Positions 1 through 7,900 of a stretch of DNA of 23,880 nt are shown here, in pieces. A program made the translations under genes and the position numbers. The notes beneath the pieces were generated by a model that was given only the letters and a program-made list of their open reading frames with translations, did no database searches and was not told the origin of the DNA. The stretch comes from an uncultured bacterium (GTDB lineage Bacteria > Cyanobacteriota > Vampirovibrionia > Gastranaerophilales > Gastranaerophilaceae), in assembly GCA_900550295.1 (NCBI GenBank), contig URRM01000019.1:1-23880 (forward strand), given 5' to 3'. Position 1 is the stretch's first letter; every line of letters begins with the position of its first letter.

Positions 1-20
1 AGTTATAAAATATTTTTCAT

Positions 21-725
21 TTACAAATTACAATCAGCATCTTTTTTAGTTTGAGCAATGTAATCTGCAAAAATAAGATAATTTGTCATAACTAAAATAG
101 AACTGTAAATAACAATTAATCCGCTTGTTGGACCATACAACATAACAATTATTGCTAACGGAATTAAAGCTATCAATGTGAATATCAGTGCTTGAATTCC
201 GTACAAAATCAAGTTTACAAAGAAGGTTTTAATTGATTTTGCAATAACAATCAGATTGAAGGAATCTTTTAATTTTCCTGTATCTAAATATTGTGTAATT
301 GTTGCAAAATAAATAGAAGAACACAACAATCCAACTACAGCGTTAACCATATATAGAACAACTATATTTGTAAATATATCCGGATAAGAGGCAAATAAGG
401 CAACCCATCCCATATATATGCCGAAATTTATAGCAACCGGCATTATGCTCGCAACAATTACCATCAACAATGTCCAAAACATTGGTATTGGCATTAAAAA
501 TGGAGGCATTAACATCAATTCATTATTAAGTGAGCGTTTAATGGTTTCAAAAAACACCGCTGCAAAGATTACGCCAAAAACGATATAAGAAGTAACGCTT
601 AAAAATGCATTACCTGATAAATACGCCCAAACAGAAAGCATCAACGGAATTGACAAAATTAGCATTTTTATAAAAGCGAATTTGTCACCCATTACGTTTC
701 TTGCACAATCAATAATACTTACCAT
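21..725 (-). CDS. Polytopic membrane protein of unknown function, last gene of the kdsA-pheS operon
   Basis: This 234-aa protein is almost entirely hydrophobic, with about six predicted membrane segments (roughly residues 18-36, 41-61, 82-112, 118-145, 168-198 and 203-222) and short polar loops. I recognise no catalytic motif and cannot name the family beyond a general resemblance to DUF4013-type bacterial membrane proteins. It starts at an ATG preceded by a good AGGAGA Shine-Dalgarno site, 9 nt after the pheS stop codon, so it is probably cotranscribed with pheS. It ends in a short charged tail (KKDADCNL). Inner-membrane location is inferred from the helices; its role is unknown. Only about 20 bases remain to its 3' side, so a further operon member could lie outside the window. 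Confidence 0.8.
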   Translation of the reverse strand: MVSIIDCARNVMGDKFAFIKMLILSIPLMLSVWAYLSGNAFLSVTSYIVFGVIFAAVFFETIKRSLNNELMLMPPFLMPIPMFWTLLMVIVASIMPVAINFGIYMGWVALFASYPDIFTNIVVLYMVNAVVGLLCSSIYFATITQYLDTGKLKDSFNLIVIAKSIKTFFVNLILYGIQALIFTLIALIPLAIIVMLYGPTSGLIVIYSSILVMTNYLIFADYIAQTKKDADCNL

Positions 726-734
726 TTTATTCTC

Positions 735-1769
735 CTAAAATTGTTCTAAAAATCTTTCATCATTATTGAAGAACAATCTGATATCGTCAATTGCATATTT
801 CAACATAGATAATCTTTCAACACCCATACCGAAAGCAAAACCACTGTAGACTTCCGGATCAATGTTAGATGCTTTTAATACGTTAACATCAACCATGCCG
901 GCACCTAAGATTTCTAACCAACCTGTACCTGAGCAAGTTTTGCAACCTTTGCCTTGGCACATGATACATTGAACATCAATTTCAACAGATGGTTCTGTAA
1001 ATGGGAAGAATGAACTTCTGAATCTTGTTGGACGAGATGCGCCAAAGTATAATCTTAAGAATTCATTTAACACACCTTTTAAGTCTGCAAAAGTTACGTT
1101 TTTATCAATGTACAAGCCTTCGATTTGATGGAAGAAATTATTTTTACGAGAATTGATATTTTCGTTTCTGTAAACTCTACCCGGAGCAATAATTTTGATT
1201 GGAGGTTTCATATCTTCCATTACACGAACTTGAGCGCCTGATGTTTGACCACGCAAAATTACGTGAGGTGCAATTGTTGTATAGAAAGTATCTTGCATAT
1301 CACGTGCAGGGTGATCTTTAGGGAAGTTTAACTTATCAAAGTGATAGTTTTCAGTTTCAACTTCAGGAGAGTTTTTATCCGGAGCAACAGAAAAACCTAA
1401 AGTATGAAAAATGTCTACAATTTCGTCAATTGTAGCTGTAATCGGATGAACATGACCTTGTGGAATGTATTTACCTGTCAAAGTTACGTCAATTTTTTCT
1501 TTTTTAAGTTTTTCGTCTAATTCTTTTTTATAGAACTCATCGTATTTAGCTTTTACTTCTGTTTCTAACTTATTTGCAATTTCGTTTGCAAAAGCACCTA
1601 CAACCCTTTTATCTTCATCTGATAAATCTTTTAGGTTCTTTTTAATTGAATTTAGTTCACCTTTTCTGCTTAAATATTTCAATTTTAATTCTTCAATATC
1701 CGAAATTGAAGTTGATTTTGCCAAATCAGCTGATGCTGCATCATAAATTTTTTGTAATTGTTCTTTCAT
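735..1769 (-). CDS. pheS: Phenylalanyl-tRNA synthetase alpha subunit
   Basis: PheS pairs with PheT to charge tRNA-Phe with phenylalanine in the cytoplasm. The 344-aa length is normal. Residues 1-90 form the N-terminal coiled-coil that binds tRNA. The class II core begins near residue 100 with HPITATIDEIVDIF, continues with the motif 2 region (GRVYRNENINSRKNNFFHQIEG) and ends with motif 3 (GFAFGMGVERLSMLKYAIDDIR). A CxxCxGxGCxxC segment at about residues 268-280, just before the conserved TGWLEILGAGMV, is a zinc-knuckle-like insertion seen in many bacterial PheS proteins. The start ATG has an AGAGGAAG Shine-Dalgarno site and lies 14 nt after the hydrolase gene. pheT does not follow, as in cyanobacteria, where the two subunits are usually encoded apart. 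Confidence 0.98.
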   Translation of the reverse strand: MKEQLQKIYDAASADLAKSTSISDIEELKLKYLSRKGELNSIKKNLKDLSDEDKRVVGAFANEIANKLETEVKAKYDEFYKKELDEKLKKEKIDVTLTGKYIPQGHVHPITATIDEIVDIFHTLGFSVAPDKNSPEVETENYHFDKLNFPKDHPARDMQDTFYTTIAPHVILRGQTSGAQVRVMEDMKPPIKIIAPGRVYRNENINSRKNNFFHQIEGLYIDKNVTFADLKGVLNEFLRLYFGASRPTRFRSSFFPFTEPSVEIDVQCIMCQGKGCKTCSGTGWLEILGAGMVDVNVLKASNIDPEVYSGFAFGMGVERLSMLKYAIDDIRLFFNNDERFLEQF

Positions 1770-1783
1770 TTTCTTCCTCTATT

Positions 1784-2410
1784 TTATAAAACAGGACTGT
1801 TCACTTTTTCGTAACCAACGGTTGTTGTATCACCGTGTCCTGTGTATATTTTTACATTATCATCTAAATCATTTAACACTTGGCGAACACTATTTCTAAG
1901 GCTTTCATAACTTCCTCCAGGTAAATCAGTTCTGCCAACACTGCCTAAGAATATTGTATCACCTGAAAATAATTTATCATCTACAAAATAACAAACTCCG
2001 CCTTTTGTGTGACCTGCAGTATGATAAATTTTGATTTTTTCATCACCGATTGATAAATCTTCATTTTCATCTATATATTTTGTAATAGGTGGAACATCAA
2101 CTTTTCCGAAACCGCCTACAAATCTATCAACAAAAGATGCTACATTTTCAATTAAATCTTTATCATCCTTGTGAGCGTAAATTGGAACATTTGGCATATT
2201 TTGATGTAATTCTTTCAATCCTAAAAGATGGTCAAAATGTCCATGAGTTAGTAAAACATATTTCAAGGTTACGCCATTTTTTTCCAAAAAATCTTTTACT
2301 TCCGGTAAATATTCTGTGCAATCAAACAACACCGCTTCCTTTGATTTTTCATCATAAAGAAGGTAGTTATTATTTTCCAAAATTCCTGTAATATAAGTTT
2401 TTACTAACAT
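1784..2410 (-). CDS. Metallo-beta-lactamase-fold hydrolase, glyoxalase II-like
   Basis: A 208-aa single-domain metallo-beta-lactamase-fold protein. The dinuclear metal site is complete: THGHFDH at residues 55-61 (the HxHxDH motif), H134 in HTAGHT, D151 in SGDTIF and H192 in YTGHGD. The stretch FLGSVGRTDLPGGS after the metal Asp is characteristic of the small glyoxalase II-like branch, whose members often hydrolyse thioesters such as S-lactoylglutathione-type compounds. The real substrate cannot be read from sequence. The ATG overlaps the end of kdsA by 7 nt (2404-2410), which suggests translational coupling. It sits between kdsA and pheS and has no obvious functional link to either. Confidence 0.93.
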   Translation of the reverse strand: MLVKTYITGILENNNYLLYDEKSKEAVLFDCTEYLPEVKDFLEKNGVTLKYVLLTHGHFDHLLGLKELHQNMPNVPIYAHKDDKDLIENVASFVDRFVGGFGKVDVPPITKYIDENEDLSIGDEKIKIYHTAGHTKGGVCYFVDDKLFSGDTIFLGSVGRTDLPGGSYESLRNSVRQVLNDLDDNVKIYTGHGDTTTVGYEKVNSPVL

Positions 2411-3237
2411 TCTTCTATTCTCACTAAATCAAAAATTTCTTTGCACATTTTGAAAACCTTTTTAGCATCTTTAAGTGCTAACATATTTGGTCCATCACAT
2501 AATGCTTTATCCGGTTCCGGATGAATTTCAAAGAACAATGCATTAACCCCTGCAGCAACTGCTGAACGAGCCAACAACGGTACAAAAGTTCTATCACCAC
2601 CTGTTGATTCACCGTTTGCTCCCGGGAATTGTACACTGTGTGTAGCATCAAACACTACCGGATAACCGCTTTCTTGCATTATTCTAAGTCCACGCATATC
2701 CACAACCAAATTGTTATATCCAAAAGTTGTACCACGTTCTGTTAACAAAATATTTGAATTACCGGTACTTTCAACTTTTTTTGTTAAAGGTTTCATTTGT
2801 TGCGGTGCCAAGAATTGACCTTTTTTAATGTTTACAATTTTGCCTGTTTTACCTGCAGATAAAAGTAAATCTGTTTGTCTGCATAAAAATGCAGGGATTT
2901 GCAAAATATCAGCAACCTCAGAAACAGGTTTTGCTTCGTCAGGTAAGTGAATATCTGTCACGATTGGAACTTCAAATTTTTCTTTTGTTTTTGCCAACAT
3001 TTTTAAACCTTCATCCATACCCAAGCCTCTAAAGCCTGACATAGAAGAGCGATTGGCCTTATCAAAAGAAGATTTAAAAACGTAATTTATACCTAATTCT
3101 TGAGTTACTTCTTTCAAAGTTTCTGCAACTTCGTATAATAATTCTTGATTTTCAATCACGCAAGGACCTGCAAAAATTGTTAACTTATCCCCACCAATTT
3201 CAAAATCATTTAATTTAATCTTTTTTACATCTATCAT
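2404..3237 (-). CDS. kdsA: 3-deoxy-8-phosphooctulonate synthase (Kdo-8-phosphate synthase)
   Basis: KdsA condenses phosphoenolpyruvate with arabinose-5-phosphate to give Kdo-8-phosphate, the committed step towards Kdo in lipopolysaccharide, so the organism probably has a Gram-negative-type outer membrane or a Kdo-containing capsule. The 277-aa TIM-barrel protein shows the PEP site KSSFDKANR (55-63), the conserved AFLCRQTDLL and LTERGTTFGY blocks, and DATHSVQ (197-203). Metal-class ligands C26 (AGPC), H200, E237 and D248 are present, which points to the metal-dependent class. The CDGP motif at 247-250 is more typical of the metal-independent class. First gene of the kdsA-hydrolase-pheS-membrane protein run. 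No Shine-Dalgarno site is visible upstream of the ATG. Confidence 0.96.
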   Translation of the reverse strand: MIDVKKIKLNDFEIGGDKLTIFAGPCVIENQELLYEVAETLKEVTQELGINYVFKSSFDKANRSSMSGFRGLGMDEGLKMLAKTKEKFEVPIVTDIHLPDEAKPVSEVADILQIPAFLCRQTDLLLSAGKTGKIVNIKKGQFLAPQQMKPLTKKVESTGNSNILLTERGTTFGYNNLVVDMRGLRIMQESGYPVVFDATHSVQFPGANGESTGGDRTFVPLLARSAVAAGVNALFFEIHPEPDKALCDGPNMLALKDAKKVFKMCKEIFDLVRIEEC

Positions 3238-3246
3238 AATACGTTT

Positions 3247-3275
3247 ATTTTAGCTAAAAAACAGTTTAAAAACAA
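3247..3275 (-). promoter_or_regulatory. Candidate kdsA promoter
   Basis: On the minus strand, TTGTTT (3270-3275) and TAAAAT (3247-3252) are separated by 17 nt. The start site predicted from this -10 lies only a few bases before the kdsA ATG at 3237, so the leader would be very short. In DNA this AT-rich a chance match is possible. Confidence 0.4.
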
Positions 3276-3357
3276 ATAAATATACACTAAAATGACAAAA
3301 CGTAAACTTGTTAAATTATACGACTTGAAAAACATAAAAATACGTTATAATAAAAAT

Positions 3358-3463
3358 AGCAACAGGAGTAAATTTAACCGTTAATTAAATTTACATTCAC
3401 ATCCTGTTACTAATCTTAGTTAAGGATTAGCACTATGATTATCGTCATCAGTGCTAATTTTTT
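3358..3463 (+). ncRNA. Candidate small structured RNA of about 105 nt, unknown family
   Basis: A TATAAT (3346-3351) with a loose -35 (TTGAAA at 3325-3330, 15-nt spacer) would start a plus-strand transcript near 3358. The RNA begins with a two-part stem. The outer stem pairs AACAGGA (3361-3367) with TCCTGTT (3402-3408). The inner stem pairs GTAAATTTA (3368-3376) with TAAATTTAC (3386-3394), with a one-sided bulge at 3395-3401. A smaller dyad (CTAATC/GATTAG, 3410-3430) then competes with a terminator stem (3426-3434 with 3450-3458) followed by six T. No plus-strand gene follows, so this looks like a free-standing RNA convergent with rpsG. It does not match tRNA, SRP RNA, 6S or a riboswitch class that I recognise. 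Confidence 0.5.
3426..3463 (+). terminator. Rho-independent terminator of the candidate small RNA
   Basis: ATTAGCACT (3426-3434) pairs perfectly with AGTGCTAAT (3450-3458). The stem extends by ATGA/TCAT (3435-3438 with 3445-3448) past a one-base bulge. A run of six T (3458-3463) follows on the plus strand. Confidence 0.7.
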
Positions 3464-3465
3464 GT

Positions 3466-3493
3466 ATATGGTTGATAATAATATTAACCATAT
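3466..3493. repeat. 12-bp inverted repeat with a 4-nt loop
   Basis: ATATGGTTGATA (3466-3477) pairs with TATTAACCATAT (3482-3493) around the loop ATAA. There is one G-T mismatch, which is a G-U pair in RNA. It has no U-run on either strand, so it is not a standard terminator. It lies between two terminators and may be a protein-binding site or an RNA 3'-end structure. Confidence 0.6.
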
Positions 3494-3515
3494 TAACAAT
3501 AATGATTTAATACAT

Positions 3516-3549
3516 AAAAAAAGAACCGCACCTCTGCGATTCTTTTTTT
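3516..3549 (-). terminator. Terminator of the rpsL-rpsG operon
   Basis: On the minus strand an A-rich arm leads into the stem CGCA/TGCG around a 4-nt GAGG loop, followed by TTCTTTTTTT. The symmetrical A and T runs would let it work in both directions. It begins about 20 nt after the rpsG stop codon, so the operon appears to end here. Confidence 0.8.
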
Positions 3550-3569
3550 GTTTATAACCAATTTTAAAA

Positions 3570-4040
3570 TTAGTATCTGTAGTGAGCAAAAGCTTTGTTA
3601 GCTTCTGCCATTTTGTGAGTATCTTCACGTTTTTTGCATGCTTGACCTGCACCGTTTGAAGCATCGATTAATTCGCTTGTTAATTTATCGATGAATGATT
3701 TACCGCTTCTGTTTTTAGCAGCTGCGATTAACCAAGATGAAGAAAGAGCGAAACCACGGTCTGCTTTAACTTCTAGAGGTACTTGGTATGTAGAACCACC
3801 AATACGTCTAGCTTTAACTTCTAACAATGGAGTTGCATTTGTTAATGCTTTTTCGAAAATTTCCATTGGTTTTTCGTTAGTTCTTTCTTTAATTCTTTCT
3901 AAAGTTGAATAGAAAATTCTTTCAGCTAAAGATTTTTTACCACGACGCATAATTCTGTTAATGAATTTTGATACGTCTACACTGTTATACATTGGATCTG
4001 CAGCAGGAATTCTTCTTGCAGGTTTAGAACGTCTTGACAT
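3570..4040 (-). CDS. rpsG: Small ribosomal subunit protein uS7
   Basis: The 156-aa length and the sequence match bacterial uS7, which nucleates folding of the 3' domain of 16S rRNA and contacts tRNA in the E site. Recognisable blocks are the N-terminal SRRSKPARR, FINRIMRRGKKSLAERIFY, the conserved VKARRIGGSTYQVPLEV and the C-terminal MAEANKAFAHYRY. Its ATG overlaps the rpsL stop as TAATG, and its Shine-Dalgarno GGAGG is built from the last Gly-Gly codons of rpsL, so the two are translationally coupled. The usual next genes fusA and tuf are absent; a terminator follows at once. Confidence 0.99.
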   Translation of the reverse strand: MSRRSKPARRIPAADPMYNSVDVSKFINRIMRRGKKSLAERIFYSTLERIKERTNEKPMEIFEKALTNATPLLEVKARRIGGSTYQVPLEVKADRGFALSSSWLIAAAKNRSGKSFIDKLTSELIDASNGAGQACKKREDTHKMAEANKAFAHYRY

Positions 4041-4420
4041 TATTTACCTCCTTTAGCACGTTTTGCACCGTATTTAGAACGGCTTTGTGCTCTATTTGCA
4101 ACACCTGCAGTATCTAAAGTACCACGGATGATGTGATATCTAACACCTGGAAGGTCTTTAACCCTACCACCACGGATAAGAACAACACTGTGTTCTTGTA
4201 GGTTGTGTCCGATACCAGGAATGTATGAAGTTACTTCAAATCCGTTAGTTAACTTAACTCTGGCAACTTTTCTAAGTGCTGAGTTCGGTTTTTTAGGAGT
4301 TGTTGTATAAACTCTTGTGCAAACACCACGTCTTTGAGGGCATTCCATCAATGCTGGTGATTTTGTTTTGTCTACTAGCTTTTTACGTTCACGACGTACA
4401 AGCTGATTGATTGTTGGCAT
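4040..4420 (-). CDS. rpsL: Small ribosomal subunit protein uS12
   Basis: This 126-aa protein is uS12, which monitors decoding in the 30S A site. The lysine loops TTTPKKPNSALRK (residues 39-51) and GGRVKDLPGVRYH are both wild-type in form. It carries the conserved cysteines of CPQRRGVCTRVYTTT. The start is certain because the family begins MPTINQL and an AAGGAG Shine-Dalgarno site lies upstream. It is transcribed from a strong promoter at 4513-4542 with a leader of about 85 nt. The gene ends in GGA GGT AAA TAA, which also supplies the ribosome binding site of rpsG. Confidence 0.99.
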   Translation of the reverse strand: MPTINQLVRRERKKLVDKTKSPALMECPQRRGVCTRVYTTTPKKPNSALRKVARVKLTNGFEVTSYIPGIGHNLQEHSVVLIRGGRVKDLPGVRYHIIRGTLDTAGVANRAQSRSKYGAKRAKGGK

Positions 4421-4498
4421 AATTTCTCCTTATATATGATTTATTAGTTTTTCGCCTAAACCTTAGTTGGACTTTTCAGCACAAAAATACAGCTAAGT

Positions 4499-4523
4499 GT
4501 TGTTATACTATTTATATAACAAC
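4499..4523. promoter_or_regulatory. Perfect 9-bp inverted repeat over the rpsL -10 region
   Basis: GTTGTTATA (4499-4507) and TATAACAAC (4515-4523) are perfect inverted repeats with a 7-nt gap, and they span the -10 element and the predicted transcription start of rpsL. The position fits an operator or a 5'-end RNA hairpin. No regulator is identified. Confidence 0.45.
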
Positions 4524-4542
4524 AACCAAAAAGGATTGTCAA
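4513..4542 (-). promoter_or_regulatory. rpsL-rpsG promoter with consensus -35
   Basis: On the minus strand a perfect TTGACA (4537-4542) is followed after 18 nt by TATATA (4513-4518), or after 17 nt by TTATAT. It lies in the 192-bp gap upstream of rpsL, and a Shine-Dalgarno site and ATG follow about 85 nt downstream. Confidence 0.75.
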
Positions 4543-4612
4543 CCATTAAAAACAATTAATTGTACTTTTTGTTAAGTTTTTTCAAGAAAAAATTTAGTAC
4601 AAATTTATAAAT

Positions 4613-4963
4613 TTATTTTGCAGTTGTTTTTGATAAAATTTTACCGTCTTTTGATGAAATTTCTACGCAAATTCCATAAAAATTGGTTGCATTAATATTT
4701 CCGTTTTCATTTTTTGACATTCCAACGTAAGGAGTTGTCATTTTAATTTCAGGAAATTTTTCTTTAAACGGTTGAACTGTCCAAACAGGTTGACCTTCAA
4801 AACTGAAGGCTATAACGTTTTCCAATACTGGACTTTCGTTTGGAATATCAAGCATGACAACAACTTTGTCTTCTAAAGTTATTGCGTTATAGATATTAAA
4901 ATCAAAACTGATTGACTTGTCATCAATATTTAATTTATTTTCATTAAAACTAACTTCTGGCAT
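4613..4963 (-). CDS. Small beta-rich protein next to the giant effector, candidate immunity protein
   Basis: A 116-aa soluble protein with no signal peptide or membrane segment. Its ATG has an AAAGGA Shine-Dalgarno site and starts only 16 nt after the stop of the 1669-aa gene, so the two are probably cotranscribed. The second half, with the sparse pattern AF...GQPVW, YVGM, ATNFYG and DGKIL, resembles blade-like repeats of small cytoplasmic proteins that I associate with toxin loci (aromatic W and Y/F, a Gly turn, then DxxTGKIL). From position, size and lack of export signals I infer a cognate immunity protein or chaperone for the giant protein. Function is not established by sequence, and it could be an unrelated hypothetical protein. 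Confidence 0.75.
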   Translation of the reverse strand: MPEVSFNENKLNIDDKSISFDFNIYNAITLEDKVVVMLDIPNESPVLENVIAFSFEGQPVWTVQPFKEKFPEIKMTTPYVGMSKNENGNINATNFYGICVEISSKDGKILSKTTAK

Positions 4964-4979
4964 TGTTTATCCTTTTATC

Positions 4980-7900
4980 TTATTGTTTTGGTAATGCTTT
5001 CATACCGCCATAAATTTTTGGTCGTTTATCCCCAATCAAGAAGTATTGAGTTCCGCCACCGTTACCCCAACCTTCAAGAGGATTGCATTTACCTGTATAC
5101 AATTGAGCACCTTCAGGAACTTCAACTTCTACAACATATTTTGGCATTGAAGGAAGTGCGAATTTATCTTTAATTTGTGCAGGTGTCAAACCTTCAATGT
5201 CTGAGTATGCCATTAACCATGAACCTTTTGCGTATGAAGATTCGTCATTGTATACACGAACAAACTTAGTTTGTTTATCCATTTGGATTAATTGTGAAGG
5301 AGTTTCACCACCTAAGAATCCCGGTTTATCAAAACCGAAATTTTTAGCCAAAATATCATTGATTTCATCACCTGACATATTTTGTAAAACGGTGCTATTT
5401 GCTTTAATATCAGCACCTGTGGTAATCGCAGCTTGTCTTGCGTTTAACACTTTTTGTAATGCTGCTTTTTGAGCAGGATCAGTTACAGCTTCAATTTGTT
5501 GTTGCATTGCTTTTAAATCAACATTTAAAGCATTTACGTCTGATGCAAATTGCTTTTGAATTTTTTTGAATGTTTTGTCATCAAATGTAACTCGACCATT
5601 TGAAGAGTTTGCAATTGCACTATCTAAAGTTAAACCTTTTGCGTAGGCTTGCGCTCTTGAAGCACTTGCAGCATCAATTGTACGTTGAACCATGCCTGCT
5701 TCAACACCTTGCAATGAAGTATTGTTTGTACCTGAGAAGTTGCCAATTGCGTGAGGGCTTTGAATTGTATTTCCTCTTGTTACATCTGCAACTTCGTTTA
5801 CAAGAGTTACGTTTCCGACGTGTTCTGTACCGTTGGAAATAATATCACCATTTACAACGTAGTTTATTGTATTTTTATTGTCAGTCAAGCCTTTTGTTGC
5901 ATCAACAATTTTCTTAGTACCAACAGCATCAAAAGAAATGCCTAAAACATCATCATATTTTGACGATACTAATTCAGTTAATGCGCCACCTAAAGAGTGA
6001 CCTGTAACTACAATTTTCTTATCAGGGTTAGCTGCCCTAACTTGTTCCATAAAGTCTACAGCGTTTTGGAATTGATCAGGAAGTTTACCTGAAAGCATTT
6101 GGTGGTCAACTCTTAAGTCGCCCATATCATCAGAACCTCTGAATACAACCATTACAACGCCGTCTTTTTCTAAAGCTTTTGCGTGGAAGCCATTAGGTGC
6201 AGAAACTTGGGTTTGTTGTTTCCAACCGTTGTGAACAATTTCTCTGTCACCATAAGCCATGCCTGCCATATTACCAGCATCTTGAACAATATCTAAGCGT
6301 TTGTCTAAGCCCATTTGTTTAACTTTTTCGTTTTCATTGAATGTACCCCAACTTTTTACGTTGTCACCTTCAATGCCTGAACCTGCAGTACCGCTGGCTT
6401 TGTATCTATCTTCAAATTTAACTAAGCCGTCACCAAATTCTGTTTTTGATGCGCCTTTGCCTAGTAATTTATCAATATCAGCAACTGATTCTTTGTGTTG
6501 TGACATTCTTACATCGTAAGAAATACCTTTTGTGTTGCCTGATTGAACTTCCATTCCGTTACCAACGTATGCACGAGCTGATGGAAGATTTCCTACTTCG
6601 TTTGCTGATAGATCAGTTCTGTATCTATGATGAGCATCAGTTGCTTCACCTAGCCAGCCTGAATTTACATCATCTAATTTGCTTTCGTCTATTTCAAAAG
6701 CCTTAGCCATTGCACGTTCTTCTAATTTGTTTTGAACGTATTGACCGCCTAAAGATGAAACAGCTGAAATTAATGTGTTTTCTAAAGTTACTTGACCGGT
6801 TTTTACGTATTCGGAACCGGCATTAATTGCTGTATCTGAAACTGTTTTTGCAACGTATGTTGCAGCAGTACCAAGTTTTAATGCATTGATTGCTTTTGAT
6901 GAACCTGCTGTCGCTACTGTTGTTGCAAAATCAACAGTAGCATTTTTTGTAATATCAACGAATTCATTCAGAGATAAGCCATTTTTTGAAGATGCTCTAT
7001 CTGTTGCATCAACTGCTACTGATAATGCTGCAGAACCACCTGCAGCGGCTAACAACGGAACTAAACCTGTACCGCCTGTTGCGATACCAATAGCTACAGC
7101 ACCTGCTGTTTTAACGGTTTGTTTTAAAACATAAGCACCGGTTTCTTGAGATGCATTATAATCTCTTACTCGTTTTGCTATATTGTTTGTAGTACCGAAG
7201 GTTGCTGTATATGAGTTTTCATATTCGCTCTTAACTTGGTTAAATGATTTTCCGCCTGTAGCCTTCATTGTTTGTTTGTGTAATAAAGAACTACAAGATT
7301 TTGCTCGTTTTGACAAGAATTCATATTTCTTATCTATTGAAGCTTTATTTGGATCAATTCCGGCTTTTTTCATTTCGTCATTGATTTGTTTTAAGCCTGA
7401 TTTTTGGTTACCCATACCAAGGAATGCAGCAAATTTATTTAATTCTCTGTTATAAACTTTTTGTTTTGTCGCAGTTATTACAACTTGACCGCTACCTGCC
7501 CCGGGAGTCATTTGGTAATAGCTTTCTTCACGTAAAGTTGAACTTGACATCAAGTGTTTCATTTGAGAATTGAAACTTGATTCTACCGAATAGCTTGCTG
7601 CAGCTTTTGTATATTGAGCTGATTTTTTTTGATATCCTGCTACTTGTACAGGATCATAATCAACACCGTATGTTTTTCTAAATTTAGCTTTAAATTCAGC
7701 ATCTGTTTTTGATCTAGCTAATTCGTTCGCTTGATGTTGAGCAAGATTTAAGTCTTTTTTTACTTCACTTTCTCTATTTTTTGAACTCCAAGCACCGCTC
7801 ATCCAATCGACAGTTTTGCCTGCCCATCCGTCACGGTCAGTTTGAGCTTGTAAATCTTTTCTTGCGCCTCTAACTTGAGCATTTAATAAAGTTACTGTTG

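Larger units (their letters stand above)
3238..3569. other. Gene-free interval between kdsA and rpsG, rich in dyads
   Basis: These 332 bases hold no convincing coding sequence. From left to right they contain the candidate kdsA promoter, a plus-strand promoter with TATAAT at 3346-3351, a nested hairpin (3361-3408), a small dyad (3410-3430) that overlaps a terminator hairpin with a U-run (3426-3463), a 12-bp hairpin (3466-3493) and the rpsG terminator (3516-3549). The contents are described in separate entries. Confidence 0.8.

Noticed and set aside
3416..3664. Minus-strand open frame overlapping the 3' end of rpsG and the terminator
   Set aside because: It is out of frame with rpsG, runs through two terminators and low-complexity sequence, and has no ribosome site.
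4556..4600. GTACTTTTT...TTTAGTAC dyad after the 116-aa gene as a terminator
   Set aside because: The arms are almost all A and T with weak pairing and no clear U-run, so I could not support a terminator call.
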